Shown here in pieces: positions 8,714 to 17,111 of a DNA stretch of 40,132 bases. The notes under the pieces are model-generated. The model had not been told where the DNA came from, ran no database searches, and saw only the letters and a program-made list of their open reading frames with translations. The DNA is taken from assembly GCA_020633775.1 (NCBI GenBank), contig JACKDA010000013.1, positions 1-40,132 of the forward strand. The letters are read 5' to 3'. The translations under genes were made by a program, and so were the position numbers. Every line of letters begins with the position of its first letter. Within the stretch, counting starts at the first letter, position 1. This DNA is from Gemmatimonadales bacterium. Its GTDB lineage: Bacteria; Gemmatimonadota; Gemmatimonadetes; Gemmatimonadales; GWC2-71-9.

Positions 8714-9433
8714 ATGTCCCGACTCGGCGCCAGCATCACCTGGCTCGGTCACAGCGCCTTTCACGTCGCGCCCCCGGAGGGCCCGGCGTTCCTCTTCGAT
8801 CCATGGCTCGACAACCCCCGGGCGCCGGACACCGCCCGATCGCTCGCCGCGTCGGCGCGCACGATCCTGCTGACCCACGGCCACTTCGATCACATCACCG
8901 GCACGGCCGAGCTGGCGGGTGACCACGAGATGACCGTGCTCTGCCAGGTCGAGGTCGGGGCAGAGCTCGTCGCCGACGGGGTGCCCGACGCGCAGGTGAT
9001 CGCCTACAACATCGGCGGCGCGGCCACGGCGCGCGGGCTGCGCGCGACACTCGTGCAGGCCACCCACTCGTCGTCCCTCGATGGTGCGGACGGCCGCAGC
9101 CGCGCGATCGGCACGCCGTGCGGGTTCGTCGTCGAGTTGCCGGGCGGCACGGTGATCTACAACACCGGCGACACCGGCGTCTTCGGCGACATGGCGCTGA
9201 TCGCCGAGCTCTACCGGCCGAGCATCCTGATGCTGCCGATCGGCGACTTCTACACGATGGGACCACGGCAGGCGGCGAAGGCGGTCGAGCTGGTCGATCC
9301 GGCCTGGGTGATCCCGCAGCACTACGGCACCTTCCCGGGACTCCCCGGCACCGTCGACGCGTTCCGCGACGCGCTGCCGGCCTCCCTCCGGGACCGGGTC
9401 CTCTCCCCCGCCCCGGGCGAGACGATCCAGTGA
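8714..9433 (+). CDS. Metallo-beta-lactamase-fold metal-dependent hydrolase (UPF0173/UlaG-like)
   Basis: 239 residues, no signal peptide. The start at 8714 is set by GGGAGGA at 8703-8709. The metal-binding motif THGHFDH is at residues 54-60. The N-terminal ITWLGHSAFHV and the later NTGDTGVFGDMALI block are typical of the UPF0173 metal-dependent hydrolase family. Further ligands are likely in TQATHSSS and the C-terminal QHYGTFPG. The substrate is unknown; UlaG relatives are lactonases. Its stop codon overlaps the arginase start by 4 bases, so the two are translationally coupled. Confidence 0.85.
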   Translation: MSRLGASITWLGHSAFHVAPPEGPAFLFDPWLDNPRAPDTARSLAASARTILLTHGHFDHITGTAELAGDHEMTVLCQVEVGAELVADGVPDAQVIAYNIGGAATARGLRATLVQATHSSSLDGADGRSRAIGTPCGFVVELPGGTVIYNTGDTGVFGDMALIAELYRPSILMLPIGDFYTMGPRQAAKAVELVDPAWVIPQHYGTFPGLPGTVDAFRDALPASLRDRVLSPAPGETIQ

Positions 9434-10338
9434 GCCGCCCGATCACCGTCCTGGGCGTGCCGATGGACCTCGGCGCGGCGCGGCGCGGCGTCGAGATGGG
9501 GCCGTCGGCGGTCCGACTGGCGCGGCTGGAGGAACGGCTCGAGGCGCTGGGCCACGTCGTGCGCGACGACGGCGACGTCCCGGTGCCGACCCGCGAGACG
9601 CTCGGGGCCGGCCGCGGCATCGACTACCTCCCGACGATCACCACGGTCTGTCGCGACCTCGCCAGCCGCACGGCGCGCATCGTCGCCGCCGGGGAGGTCC
9701 CGCTCGTGCTCGGGGGCGATCACTCCATCGCGGCGGGTTCCGTCGCCGGGGCCGCCAATGCGGTGGCCGCGACCGGCGGGCGGCTCGGGGTGATCTGGCT
9801 CGACGCCCACACCGACCTGCACGTCCCGACGTCGAGCGAGACCGGCAACATCCACGGCATGCCGGTCGCCCACCTGCTGGGCAAGGGAGATCCCGACCTC
9901 GCCGCGCTCGCGTCCGACGGCGCCCGGATCGCCCCGCACCACCTCGTCATCGTCGGGGCGCGCGACGTCGACCAGGGCGAGCGCGCCCATGCGCAGGAGT
10001 GGGGCATCCGGGTCTTCACGATGCGCGAGATCGACGAGCGCGGGATGCGCGCCGTGCTGCAGGAAGCGATCGAGCTCGTGAGCGATGGCACCACGGGGAT
10101 CCACGTCTCGCTCGACCTCGACTTCGTCGACCCGCAGGAGGCCCCCGGCGTGGGCACCCCGGTGCGCGGCGGGGCGACCTACCGCGAGGCCCACCTCGCG
10201 ATGGAGATGCTGCACGACACCAAGCGGATCGTGTCGATGGACCTGGTCGAGGTGAACCCGGTCCTTGATCGCTTCAACCACACCGCCGAGCTCGCGGTCG
10301 GGCTGGTGGCCAGCGGCTTCGGCCAGAGGATCCTGTGA
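9430..10338 (+). CDS. rocF: Arginase family enzyme (probable arginase)
   Basis: 302 residues from a GTG that overlaps the upstream stop (GTGA). All six manganese ligands of the ureohydrolase fold are present: His98 in GGDHS, Asp125, His127 and Asp129 in DAHTD, Asp229 and Asp231 in SLDLDFVD. The block SSETGNIHGMPVAHLLG is characteristic of true arginases, as opposed to agmatinase or formimidoylglutamase, and length fits (about 300). The reaction would be arginine to ornithine plus urea in the cytoplasm. No ornithine aminotransferase or urease is in the window. It is coupled to the SIMPL protein downstream by another GTGA overlap. Confidence 0.9.
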   Translation: MSRPITVLGVPMDLGAARRGVEMGPSAVRLARLEERLEALGHVVRDDGDVPVPTRETLGAGRGIDYLPTITTVCRDLASRTARIVAAGEVPLVLGGDHSIAAGSVAGAANAVAATGGRLGVIWLDAHTDLHVPTSSETGNIHGMPVAHLLGKGDPDLAALASDGARIAPHHLVIVGARDVDQGERAHAQEWGIRVFTMREIDERGMRAVLQEAIELVSDGTTGIHVSLDLDFVDPQEAPGVGTPVRGGATYREAHLAMEMLHDTKRIVSMDLVEVNPVLDRFNHTAELAVGLVASGFGQRIL

Positions 10339-11060
10339 GTCGTTCGCCCAACACCCTGCCCGCGGCGATTCTCGGACTCGCCATCGTGAGTGCCTCCCTC
10401 GTCGGCGCCGTCGCGGTCGAGCGGGTCCGCCGCGGCGGCGACGAGATCACCGTCACCGGGTCGGCGACCCGCGCGGTCACCTCCGACCTCGCGGTCTGGC
10501 GCCTCGACGTCGTGGCCCAGGATCGCGACCAGCTCGCTGCCACGCGCGCCTCCGCCGCCGGCGCCACGGCGACCCGCGCCTGGCTGGTGGCCGCGGGCCT
10601 CCCCGACAGTGCCATCACCACCAGGGCCCCCACCACCTTCACCCAGGAGGAGTGGGTGAACGGCAGCCCGACCGGCCGGATCGTTGGCCACCGGGTCTCG
10701 ACGCAGGTCGAGGTCCGCACCCCCGCGGTCGACCTGGTGGCCACCCTCGCCGCCGACCCCGCCGCGCTGCTCGATCTCGGCGTCCCCGTGGTCCCCCAGT
10801 CCCCGGAGTACCTCTATGCCGACCTCCCGGCGATCCGGGGCCCGCTGCTCGCCGAGGCGACCCTGGACGCCCGGGGACGGGCGGAGGAGATCGTTGGCGC
10901 GGCCGGGGCCCGGGTCGGCCGGATCAAGGCGGTCCGGGTCGGGGTCTTCCAGGTCCGGAAGCGGCAATCGACCGAGATCAGCGACTACGGGATGTACGAC
11001 ACGGCCGACCGGGAGAAGGACATCACCGGGGTCATCCGGGTCACGTTCGCCATCGACTGA
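10335..11060 (+). CDS. SIMPL-domain (DUF541) membrane-anchored protein
   Basis: 241 residues from a GTG overlapping the arginase stop. One N-terminal hydrophobic segment (about residues 9-28) acts as anchor or uncleaved signal. The SIMPL domain follows: it opens with EITVTGSATRAVTSDLAVWRLDV and closes with the typical ITGVIRVTFAID. The family is periplasmic, forms oligomeric assemblies and is linked to outer-membrane and stress phenotypes; no enzyme activity is established. Co-translation with arginase is the only functional hint, and it may be incidental. Confidence 0.85.
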   Translation: MSRSPNTLPAAILGLAIVSASLVGAVAVERVRRGGDEITVTGSATRAVTSDLAVWRLDVVAQDRDQLAATRASAAGATATRAWLVAAGLPDSAITTRAPTTFTQEEWVNGSPTGRIVGHRVSTQVEVRTPAVDLVATLAADPAALLDLGVPVVPQSPEYLYADLPAIRGPLLAEATLDARGRAEEIVGAAGARVGRIKAVRVGVFQVRKRQSTEISDYGMYDTADREKDITGVIRVTFAID

Positions 11061-11107
11061 CCGAGACTGGGGTGGACGATCGCCGCCCATGGGGCTATCC
11101 TGACCGC

Positions 11108-11126
11108 GGCCGCCCCGACGGCGGCC
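11108..11126. other. GC hairpin in the gap before the NlpC/P60 gene
   Basis: A perfect 7-bp stem (GGCCGCC, 5-base loop CCGAC, GGCGGCC) lies between the SIMPL and NlpC/P60 genes. It has no T-tract, so termination is not shown. It could be an attenuating or stabilising stem; the rest of the 98-bp gap has nothing I can name. Confidence 0.3.
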
Positions 11127-11158
11127 AGGACCCGTTCACGCAAGGACCCTGTTCGCTC

Positions 11159-11743
11159 GTGTCGCTGCCCCGCCGGATCGCCCTCGCCACCCTGTGCCTC
11201 GCCGCCCTCGGCGCCAGCCGTCCGCTGGCGGCCCAGTCGTCCTTCTCGCGCGGCGAGAAGCCGTTCGCGACGATCTCGCGGATGTTCCTCCCCACCTCGG
11301 CCCGCGACTCGCTCGTGGACCTTGCCCGCGACCAGATCGGCACCCGGTATCGCTGGGGGGCGTCGGCGCCGGGGAAGGCCTTTGACTGCAGCGGGTTGGT
11401 CCAGTGGCTGATGGCGAACTTCTCGGTCGAGCTGCCGCGGACCTCGCGGGAGCAGTCGCGCATCGGGATGGAAATCGCCCGGAACCCGGATGAGCTGCTT
11501 CCCGGCGACCTGCTGTTCTTCGGCACGGGTCGGGTCGTGAACCATGTGGGGATCTACGTCGGCAACGGCCGCTACGTGCACGCGTCGAACAGCCGGCGGG
11601 GAGTGGTGGAGTCGAACCTGCCGAGCCGCAGCAGCAGTTTCTGGAAGGGTGCCCGGCGGTTGTTCACCCATCAGGACGAGGTTCCCTCGACGATCGCGCA
11701 GGTCCTCACCGCCCCGGCCGTGGTGCGCGCCACGGGGGCCTGA
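11159..11743 (+). CDS. Exported NlpC/P60 (C40) peptidoglycan endopeptidase
   Basis: 194 residues from GTG 11159. I chose this start because a signal peptide follows directly (SLPRRIALATLCLAALGASRPLAAQ, cut before Gln26), although the frame is open much further upstream. One NlpC/P60 domain: catalytic FDCSGL (Cys77), NHVGIYVG (His129) and the polar third residue His141 in YVHAS. The family cleaves gamma-D-Glu-diaminopimelate links in wall peptides in the periplasm. No SH3 or LysM targeting domain is present, so it is a minimal cell-wall hydrolase. It faces the APC permease gene with a 9-bp gap. Confidence 0.88.
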   Translation: MSLPRRIALATLCLAALGASRPLAAQSSFSRGEKPFATISRMFLPTSARDSLVDLARDQIGTRYRWGASAPGKAFDCSGLVQWLMANFSVELPRTSREQSRIGMEIARNPDELLPGDLLFFGTGRVVNHVGIYVGNGRYVHASNSRRGVVESNLPSRSSSFWKGARRLFTHQDEVPSTIAQVLTAPAVVRATGA

Positions 11744-11752
11744 CCCGCCGCA

Positions 11753-13066
11753 TCACCCCGGTGGCGCGCCGTCGCCCTCGCCGACCACCCACGTCAGCAA
11801 CGCCGCAAGACCCAACGTCACCGCCCCGCCCACCGCCTGGGTGGGGCGGTCCCGCATCACCACCACCACGGTCCAGAGCGAGAACGCCACGAAGAAGAGC
11901 GGCGTCCACGGGTAGCCCCACGTCCGGTACGGCCGCGGGAGGTCGGGCTCGCGGTGGCGCAGCAGCATCACGCCGCCCACGGCGAGGAGCGAGAAGAGGG
12001 TCAGGGTGAACCCGGCGTAGGTGAGCACGCCATCGAACGAGTTGGTCAGCACGAAGGCGAGCGCGAGGGCGCCCTGCAGGAGCACGGCACGCGCGGGTGC
12101 GCCGGTGCCGGTCCGTTCGGCGAGCGGGCGGAGCGGCGGGAGGTCCTCGGCCATGGCCTCGATCACGCGCGGACCGGCCAGCGTCATCGCGCTGATCGTC
12201 GAGATGAGCAGGAGCGAGATGATCGCGCTCATGACCCGCCCGCCGGCAGGTCCGAAGATCCGACCGGCGGCGATCGCCCCGACCTCGATCTGGCCGGTGA
12301 GGTCGGCGATCGGTGTGGTCCGCAGGAAGACCCAGTTGAGCGCCACGTACAGCGCGGTGACCAGCAGCGTCCCCAGGACCAGCGCCCGGGGGACGTTGCG
12401 CTCGGCATCGACCACCTCGCCCTGGAAGTAGGCGGCGGCGTTGAAGCCCGAGTAGGCGTACGACACGAAGACCAGGGCGATCGCGAACGGGCCGCTGGCG
12501 ATCTGGCGCAACGAATCGGCACCGGGGGCGAAGGTGAGCGGCGTCTCGATGCCGCTGGAGAGCCCCGCGGCGACGAATGCCACGATCAGGAGCACCTTCA
12601 GGGAGGTCACCGCGACCTGCACCCGCCCGCCGGTCTCGGGCGCGAGCAGGTGCACCCCGGTGACGCCGCAGATCACGAGGATGCCGAGGTAACGGTCCTG
12701 CACGCCGACGAGCGGCCCGGCGTAGCGCCCGAGGGCCATCGCGGCGAGCGCCACCGGTGCGGCGAAGCCGACCGCGATCGAGACCCACCCCGCGATCGTG
12801 CCGAGCCCGGGGTGGTAGATCCGCCCGAGGAAGCGGTACTCGCCGCCGGAGCCGCGGATGGCGGCGGAGAGCTCGCCGTACGAGAGCGCGCCGGTGAGGG
12901 CGATGATGCCGCCCACCGCCCAGAGCATGAGCAGCGCGAAGCCATCGGTCGTGTCGGTCACCTGGTAGCCGAGGGTGGTGAACACCCCGGTGCCGACGAC
13001 GTTCGCGATCACGGTGGCCAGGGCCGCGGAGAACCCGAGGCGCCGGAGCGAGGAGGGATCGGCCAT
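11753..13066 (-). CDS. APC-superfamily amino-acid permease
   Basis: 437 residues from ATG 13066. The start is chosen because the long upstream extension in this frame only reads through the antisense of the next gene, while residues from 13066 begin the family N-terminus: SSLRRLGFSAALATVIANVVGTGVFTTLG contains the unwound-helix motif (here NVVGTGVF). About 12 membrane segments can be counted. SYAYSGFNAAAYFQGE matches the consensus helix-6 region and the inter-helix PRPYRTWGYP is typical of the family. It is likely a cytoplasmic-membrane amino-acid/proton symporter or exchanger; the substrate cannot be read. No ribosome-binding site precedes the ATG (see the adjacent -10 box). Confidence 0.88.
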   Translation of the reverse strand: MADPSSLRRLGFSAALATVIANVVGTGVFTTLGYQVTDTTDGFALLMLWAVGGIIALTGALSYGELSAAIRGSGGEYRFLGRIYHPGLGTIAGWVSIAVGFAAPVALAAMALGRYAGPLVGVQDRYLGILVICGVTGVHLLAPETGGRVQVAVTSLKVLLIVAFVAAGLSSGIETPLTFAPGADSLRQIASGPFAIALVFVSYAYSGFNAAAYFQGEVVDAERNVPRALVLGTLLVTALYVALNWVFLRTTPIADLTGQIEVGAIAAGRIFGPAGGRVMSAIISLLLISTISAMTLAGPRVIEAMAEDLPPLRPLAERTGTGAPARAVLLQGALALAFVLTNSFDGVLTYAGFTLTLFSLLAVGGVMLLRHREPDLPRPYRTWGYPWTPLFFVAFSLWTVVVVMRDRPTQAVGGAVTLGLAALLTWVVGEGDGAPPG

Positions 13067-13072
13067 CGGGCA

Positions 13073-13078
13073 AAGATA
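13073..13078 (-). promoter_or_regulatory. Possible -10 box (TATCTT) placing transcription start at the permease ATG
   Basis: On the minus strand TATCTT ends 6 bases before the ATG of the permease, which would put the transcription start at or within a base or two of the start codon. Together with the missing ribosome-binding site this suggests a leaderless mRNA. No convincing -35 is visible. The rest of the 96-bp divergent gap must also hold the promoter of the sugar operon, which I cannot locate. Confidence 0.35.
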
Positions 13079-13162
13079 GGTCGGCCTCTTGTGGTGCGTC
13101 GGGTGGGCGCGTAGCGTGCGGGGCCCGCTCCCCTCACCTCCCCACCCCGCCCGGACCTGCCG

Positions 13163-14527
13163 ATGTCTCCTGCCCGCCGCGATGCGCCGCTCACCCGGCG
13201 CGACCTCCTCAAGGCCGCCGGCCTCGCCAGTGCCGGCCTGGCCCTCCCGCCCCGTCCGCTCGAGGGCGCGCCACCGCCACCGCGACGCCCCCTCGAGGCG
13301 TCGATGCTGGGCGTCCCGTTCGCCCGCCACGAGACCGTCCGGCTCGCGATCGTCGGGACCGGGCTGCGCGGCCGGTCGGTGCTGAACGAGTGGCTCGCCG
13401 TCGATGGGGTGCGGATCACGGCGCTGTGCGACATCGTGCCGGAGAAGGCGGCGCGGGCGGCGAAGATGGTCACCGACGCCGGCCAGCCGATGCCGGCGCT
13501 CTACACCGACGGGGAGCGCGACTTCGAGCGGCTCGTCGCGCGGGACGACATCGACATCGTCTACACCGCCACGCCCTGGGAGTGGCACGTCCCGGTCTGC
13601 CTCGCGGCGATGACGCACGGGAAGCACGCGGCGACCGAGGTGCCGGCCGCCAGCACCATCGAGGACTGCTGGGCGCTGGTGCGCACCTCCGAGGCGACCC
13701 GGCGGCACTGCCTGATGATGGAGAACTGCTGCTACAACTTCAACGAGATGCTGGTCGACGCGATGGTGAAGGCGGGGGCCTTCGGCGACGTGCTCTACGC
13801 GGAGGCGGCCTACATCCACGACCTGCGCGAGCTGCTCTTCGAGGATCGCGACGAGGGGCTGTGGCGCCGGCGGCCGCACACCGAGCGCCGCGGCAACTTC
13901 TATCCGACCCACGGCCTCGGCCCGGTCGCCTGGTACCTCGACATCCACAAGGGCGATCGCTTCGACTACCTCGTCTCGATGTCGACCCCGGAGCGGGGAC
14001 TCACCGCCTGGCGCGAGGACCACGTCCCGGCCGACTCGCCGAAGTGGCAGGAGACCTACATCGCCGGCGACCTCAACAGCTCGCTGGTGAAGACCGTCCG
14101 CGGGAAGACGATCCTGCTGCAGCACAACGTGACCCTGCCGACGCCGTACTCGCGCCTCAACGCGGTGCGCGGGACGCGCGGGGCGTTCGAGGACTACCCC
14201 CCGCGCCTCTTCCTCGAGGGGCAGCCCGGCGGCCATGCCTGGCGGCCGCTGGACGACGAGGTGAAGGCCCGCTACACCCACCCGCTGTGGCAGCGGATCG
14301 GGGAGATCGCCCGCCAGAAGGGCGGCCACGGCGGGATGGACTACATCATGGCCTATCGGCTCATCGAGACGATGCGCGAGGGCCTCCCGCCGGACTTCGA
14401 CGTCTACGACGCCGCGGCCTGGAGCGCGCCCTGGCCGCTGAGCGAGGCCTCGCTGGCGCTCTCGAGCGCGCCGGTGCGCTTCCCCGACTTCACCCGCGGC
14501 GACTGGCAGCGCGAGGCCAGGCCGTGA
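13163..14527 (+). CDS. Tat-exported Gfo/Idh/MocA-family protein, GH109 (NAD-dependent glycosidase)-like
   Basis: 454 residues. The N-terminus has a twin-arginine signal (TRRDLLKAAG at residues 11-20), and the Rossmann motif LAIVGTGLRG at 61-70 binds a nicotinamide cofactor. Blocks ENCCYNFNEM (residues 187-196), YIHDLRELL (217-225), NFYPTHGLGPVAWYLDI (245-261, His250) and HGGMDYIM near the end match the glycoside hydrolase 109 group, whose characterised members hydrolyse alpha-N-acetylgalactosaminides with a tightly bound NAD. Tat export fits a cofactor loaded in the cytoplasm. It is the first gene of a coupled four-gene operon with a symporter and two sugar-activating enzymes. The alternative is a secreted sugar dehydrogenase, because the wider family is diverse. 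Confidence 0.8.
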   Translation: MSPARRDAPLTRRDLLKAAGLASAGLALPPRPLEGAPPPPRRPLEASMLGVPFARHETVRLAIVGTGLRGRSVLNEWLAVDGVRITALCDIVPEKAARAAKMVTDAGQPMPALYTDGERDFERLVARDDIDIVYTATPWEWHVPVCLAAMTHGKHAATEVPAASTIEDCWALVRTSEATRRHCLMMENCCYNFNEMLVDAMVKAGAFGDVLYAEAAYIHDLRELLFEDRDEGLWRRRPHTERRGNFYPTHGLGPVAWYLDIHKGDRFDYLVSMSTPERGLTAWREDHVPADSPKWQETYIAGDLNSSLVKTVRGKTILLQHNVTLPTPYSRLNAVRGTRGAFEDYPPRLFLEGQPGGHAWRPLDDEVKARYTHPLWQRIGEIARQKGGHGGMDYIMAYRLIETMREGLPPDFDVYDAAAWSAPWPLSEASLALSSAPVRFPDFTRGDWQREARP

Positions 14528-16296
14528 CGCCGAACGGGCTCGACTGGACCATCGTCCTGGTCTCGATCGCCGCCTGCTTCGTGCCGGCGCTGGTGATGGC
14601 GCGCCGCGCCGGGCAGAGCACCGCAGAGTTCTTCACCTCGGGGCGCGCGGCCCCGTGGTGGCTCATCGGCGTGTCGATGGTCGCCACCACGTTCAGCACC
14701 GACACGCCGAACCTGGTGACCGACCTGGTGCGCACCGGCGGCGTCGCGAACAACTGGCAGTGGTGGGCGTTCCTGCTCACCGGCATGCTCACCGTCTTCT
14801 TCTTCGCGCGCCTCTGGCGGCGGAGCGGGGTGCTGACCGACCTGGAGTTCTACGAGCTGCGCTATGCCGGGCGGGCCGCCTCGCTGGTGCGCGGCTTCCG
14901 CGCGATCTACCTCGGCCTGCTGTTCAACGGCTTCATCATGGCGACCGTCAACCTCGCCGCGGCGAAGATCGCCAACGTCGTCCTGGGCTGGCCGATGACC
15001 CAGACGCTGCTGATCTGTGCCGTCCTCAACGTCCTCTTCGCGGCGACGGGCGGGCTCTGGGGCGTGATGTACGTCGACCTGATCCAGTTCGGCATCGCGA
15101 TGACCGGGGCGGTCGCGGTGGCCTGGTTCGCCCTGGCCCAGCCCGAGGTGGGCGGCATGGCGGGACTGGTCGAGCGGCTGCCCGCCACCACGCTCGCGCT
15201 CGTGCCGGACTTCGGCGACTGGGGCACCGCGCTCTCGATCTTCGTGATCCCGCTGACGGTGCAGTGGTGGTCGGTCTGGTACCCCGGCGCGGAGCCGGGC
15301 GGCGGCAGCTACGTCGCGCAGCGGATGCTCGCCGCGCGCTCCGAGCGCGACGCGCTCGGCGGGACGCTCTTCTTCAACGCCGCACACTACGCCCTGCGGT
15401 CGTGGCCGTGGATCCTCGTCGCCCTCGCGTCACTGCTGGTGTTCCCCGACCTCGAGGCGATCCGGGTCGCATTCCCCCATGTGGACCCGCGGCTGGTGGG
15501 CCACGACATGGCGTACCCGGCGATGCTCAAGTTCCTGCCGCATGGCTTCCTCGGGATCATGATCGCCGGCATGCTCGCGGCCTACGTCTCGACGATCGTC
15601 ACCCACCTCAACTGGGGCGCCTCGTACCTCGTGCACGACTTCTGGCGCCGGTTCATCCGCCCCGACGCGAGCGAGGGTCACTATGTCGCGATGGGCCGGC
15701 TCACCACCGTGCTCCTGATGGCGCTGGCCGCCGGGCTGACGTTCGTGCTCGACACCGCGAGCCAGGCGTTCCAGTTGCTGCTCTCGATCGGGGCGGGCAC
15801 CGGACTGCTCTACCTGCTGCGCTGGTTCTGGTGGCGCATCAATGCGTGGTGCGAGATCGTGGCGATGGTGGTCTCCTTCGGGGTCGCGACGGTGTTCTTC
15901 CTGCTCCAGAAGCAGGGCCAGGCGATCCCGTCGCACGTCGTGCTGCTCTCGACGGTCGGGATCACGACGGTGGCCTGGGTGGTGACGGCGTTCGTGACGC
16001 CCGCCGAGCCGCGCGAGACGCTGGTGGCCTTCTACCGGAAGATCCGCCCCGCGGGACCGGGCTGGCAGGCGATCCGGGCGAGCGAGGGGCTGGAGGCCTC
16101 GCCCGATTCGCTGCCCCAGGCGTTCCTCGCCTGGACCCTGGGCTGCCTCGCGGTGTACGGCGCCCTGTTCGGGACCGGGTCGTGGCTCTACGGCCACACC
16201 GGAACGGCGGTGTTCTGGACCGCCGTGGCCACGGGCTCGACGCTCTGGCTGGTGCGGCTGATCCCCTCGCTCTGGCGCGGCGCCCCGGTCGAATGA
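14524..16296 (+). CDS. Sodium:solute symporter (SSS family), probable sugar transporter
   Basis: 590 residues from a GTG that overlaps the upstream stop (GTGA). It is very hydrophobic, with about 13-14 membrane segments. The N-terminal FFTSGRAAPWWLIGVSMVATTFSTDTP block is the sodium-site region of the SSS family, and GLWGVMYVDLIQF and GFLGIMIAGMLAAYVST are further family blocks. The family imports sugars, amino acids or other solutes with sodium across the inner membrane. Lying between a secreted glycosidase-like enzyme and a sugar kinase, it most likely imports the released monosaccharide (inference). Confidence 0.88.
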   Translation: MTPNGLDWTIVLVSIAACFVPALVMARRAGQSTAEFFTSGRAAPWWLIGVSMVATTFSTDTPNLVTDLVRTGGVANNWQWWAFLLTGMLTVFFFARLWRRSGVLTDLEFYELRYAGRAASLVRGFRAIYLGLLFNGFIMATVNLAAAKIANVVLGWPMTQTLLICAVLNVLFAATGGLWGVMYVDLIQFGIAMTGAVAVAWFALAQPEVGGMAGLVERLPATTLALVPDFGDWGTALSIFVIPLTVQWWSVWYPGAEPGGGSYVAQRMLAARSERDALGGTLFFNAAHYALRSWPWILVALASLLVFPDLEAIRVAFPHVDPRLVGHDMAYPAMLKFLPHGFLGIMIAGMLAAYVSTIVTHLNWGASYLVHDFWRRFIRPDASEGHYVAMGRLTTVLLMALAAGLTFVLDTASQAFQLLLSIGAGTGLLYLLRWFWWRINAWCEIVAMVVSFGVATVFFLLQKQGQAIPSHVVLLSTVGITTVAWVVTAFVTPAEPRETLVAFYRKIRPAGPGWQAIRASEGLEASPDSLPQAFLAWTLGCLAVYGALFGTGSWLYGHTGTAVFWTAVATGSTLWLVRLIPSLWRGAPVE

Positions 16297-17111
16297 GCGG
16301 CGAGGCCACCACGGCCGTGGTGCTCGCCCGCGGGCTCGGCACCCGGATGCGCCGGGACGATCCGGCGGTCGTGCTGGATCCGACCCAGGCGGGGCTCGCG
16401 GCGCAGGGCCTCAAGGGGATGATCCCGGACGCGGCCGGTCGGCCGTTCCTCAGCCACATCCTCTCCGGCCTCGCGGACGCCGGCGTGCGTCGGGTGGTGC
16501 TCGTCGTCGCCCCCGAGCACGCCGTCATCCGGACGCACTATGACACGCATCCGCCGAGCCGACTGTCGCTCGCGTACGCGGTACAGGCGGAGCCGCGCGG
16601 CACGGCCGACGCCGTGCTCGCGGCCGAGGCGGCGGTCGAGGGTGCGGACTTCCTCGTCTGCAATGCCGACAATCTCTACCCCGAGGTCGCGCTCCGCAGC
16701 CTCGTCACCCTCGGCGAGCCGGGGCTGGTGTCCTTCGATGCCGACGCGCTCTCGCGCGAGGGCAACATCGCCCCCGAGCGGATCCCGGCCTTCGCCCTGC
16801 TGGAGGTCTCGACCGAGGGCTACCTCACGCGCCTGGTGGAGAAGCCCGATGCCGCCACGGCGCGCGCGATGCCGCATGCCGGGGTGAGCATGAACCTCTG
16901 GCGCTTCGACGCCGGGATCTTCGCCGCCTGTCGCGAGGTGCCGCGCTCGATCCGCGGCGAGTTCGAGCTGCCCGAGGCCGCGATGCACGCCGTCGCGCGC
17001 GGATCCCGGCTGCGCGTCGTGCGGGCCCACGCGGGCGTGCTCGACCTGTCGAATCGCGGGGACATCGCCACGGTCGCCGCGCGACTGGGCACCCGGTCGA
17101 TCGCGCCGTGA
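16293..17111 (+). CDS. Sugar-1-phosphate nucleotidyltransferase family protein
   Basis: 272 residues, ATG overlapping the symporter stop (ATGA). The nucleotide-binding signature reads LARGLGTRMR (residues 11-20), where most relatives have LAGGxGTRL. An insertion of about 20 residues follows before LKGMIPDAAGRP, which holds the usual conserved Lys (Lys41). PRGTADAV (101-108) and the metal-binding CNADN (Asp126) are present, and VEKPD lies later. It would make an NDP-sugar from a sugar-1-phosphate and NTP, consistent with the kinase encoded next. The sugar and nucleotide cannot be read. There is no left-handed beta-helix tail, so no acetyltransferase activity is expected. Confidence 0.82.
   Translation: MSGEATTAVVLARGLGTRMRRDDPAVVLDPTQAGLAAQGLKGMIPDAAGRPFLSHILSGLADAGVRRVVLVVAPEHAVIRTHYDTHPPSRLSLAYAVQAEPRGTADAVLAAEAAVEGADFLVCNADNLYPEVALRSLVTLGEPGLVSFDADALSREGNIAPERIPAFALLEVSTEGYLTRLVEKPDAATARAMPHAGVSMNLWRFDAGIFAACREVPRSIRGEFELPEAAMHAVARGSRLRVVRAHAGVLDLSNRGDIATVAARLGTRSIAP

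Noticed and set aside
11753..14329. Extension of the permease frame to 858 residues
   Set aside because: The first 420 codons are the antisense of the GH109-like gene. The family N-terminus begins at 13066.
13163..14527. Plain inositol/glucose dehydrogenase annotation for the Gfo/Idh/MocA protein
   Set aside because: The Tat signal and the ENCCY, PTHGLGPVA and HGGMDYIM blocks fit the GH109 group better, though not proven.
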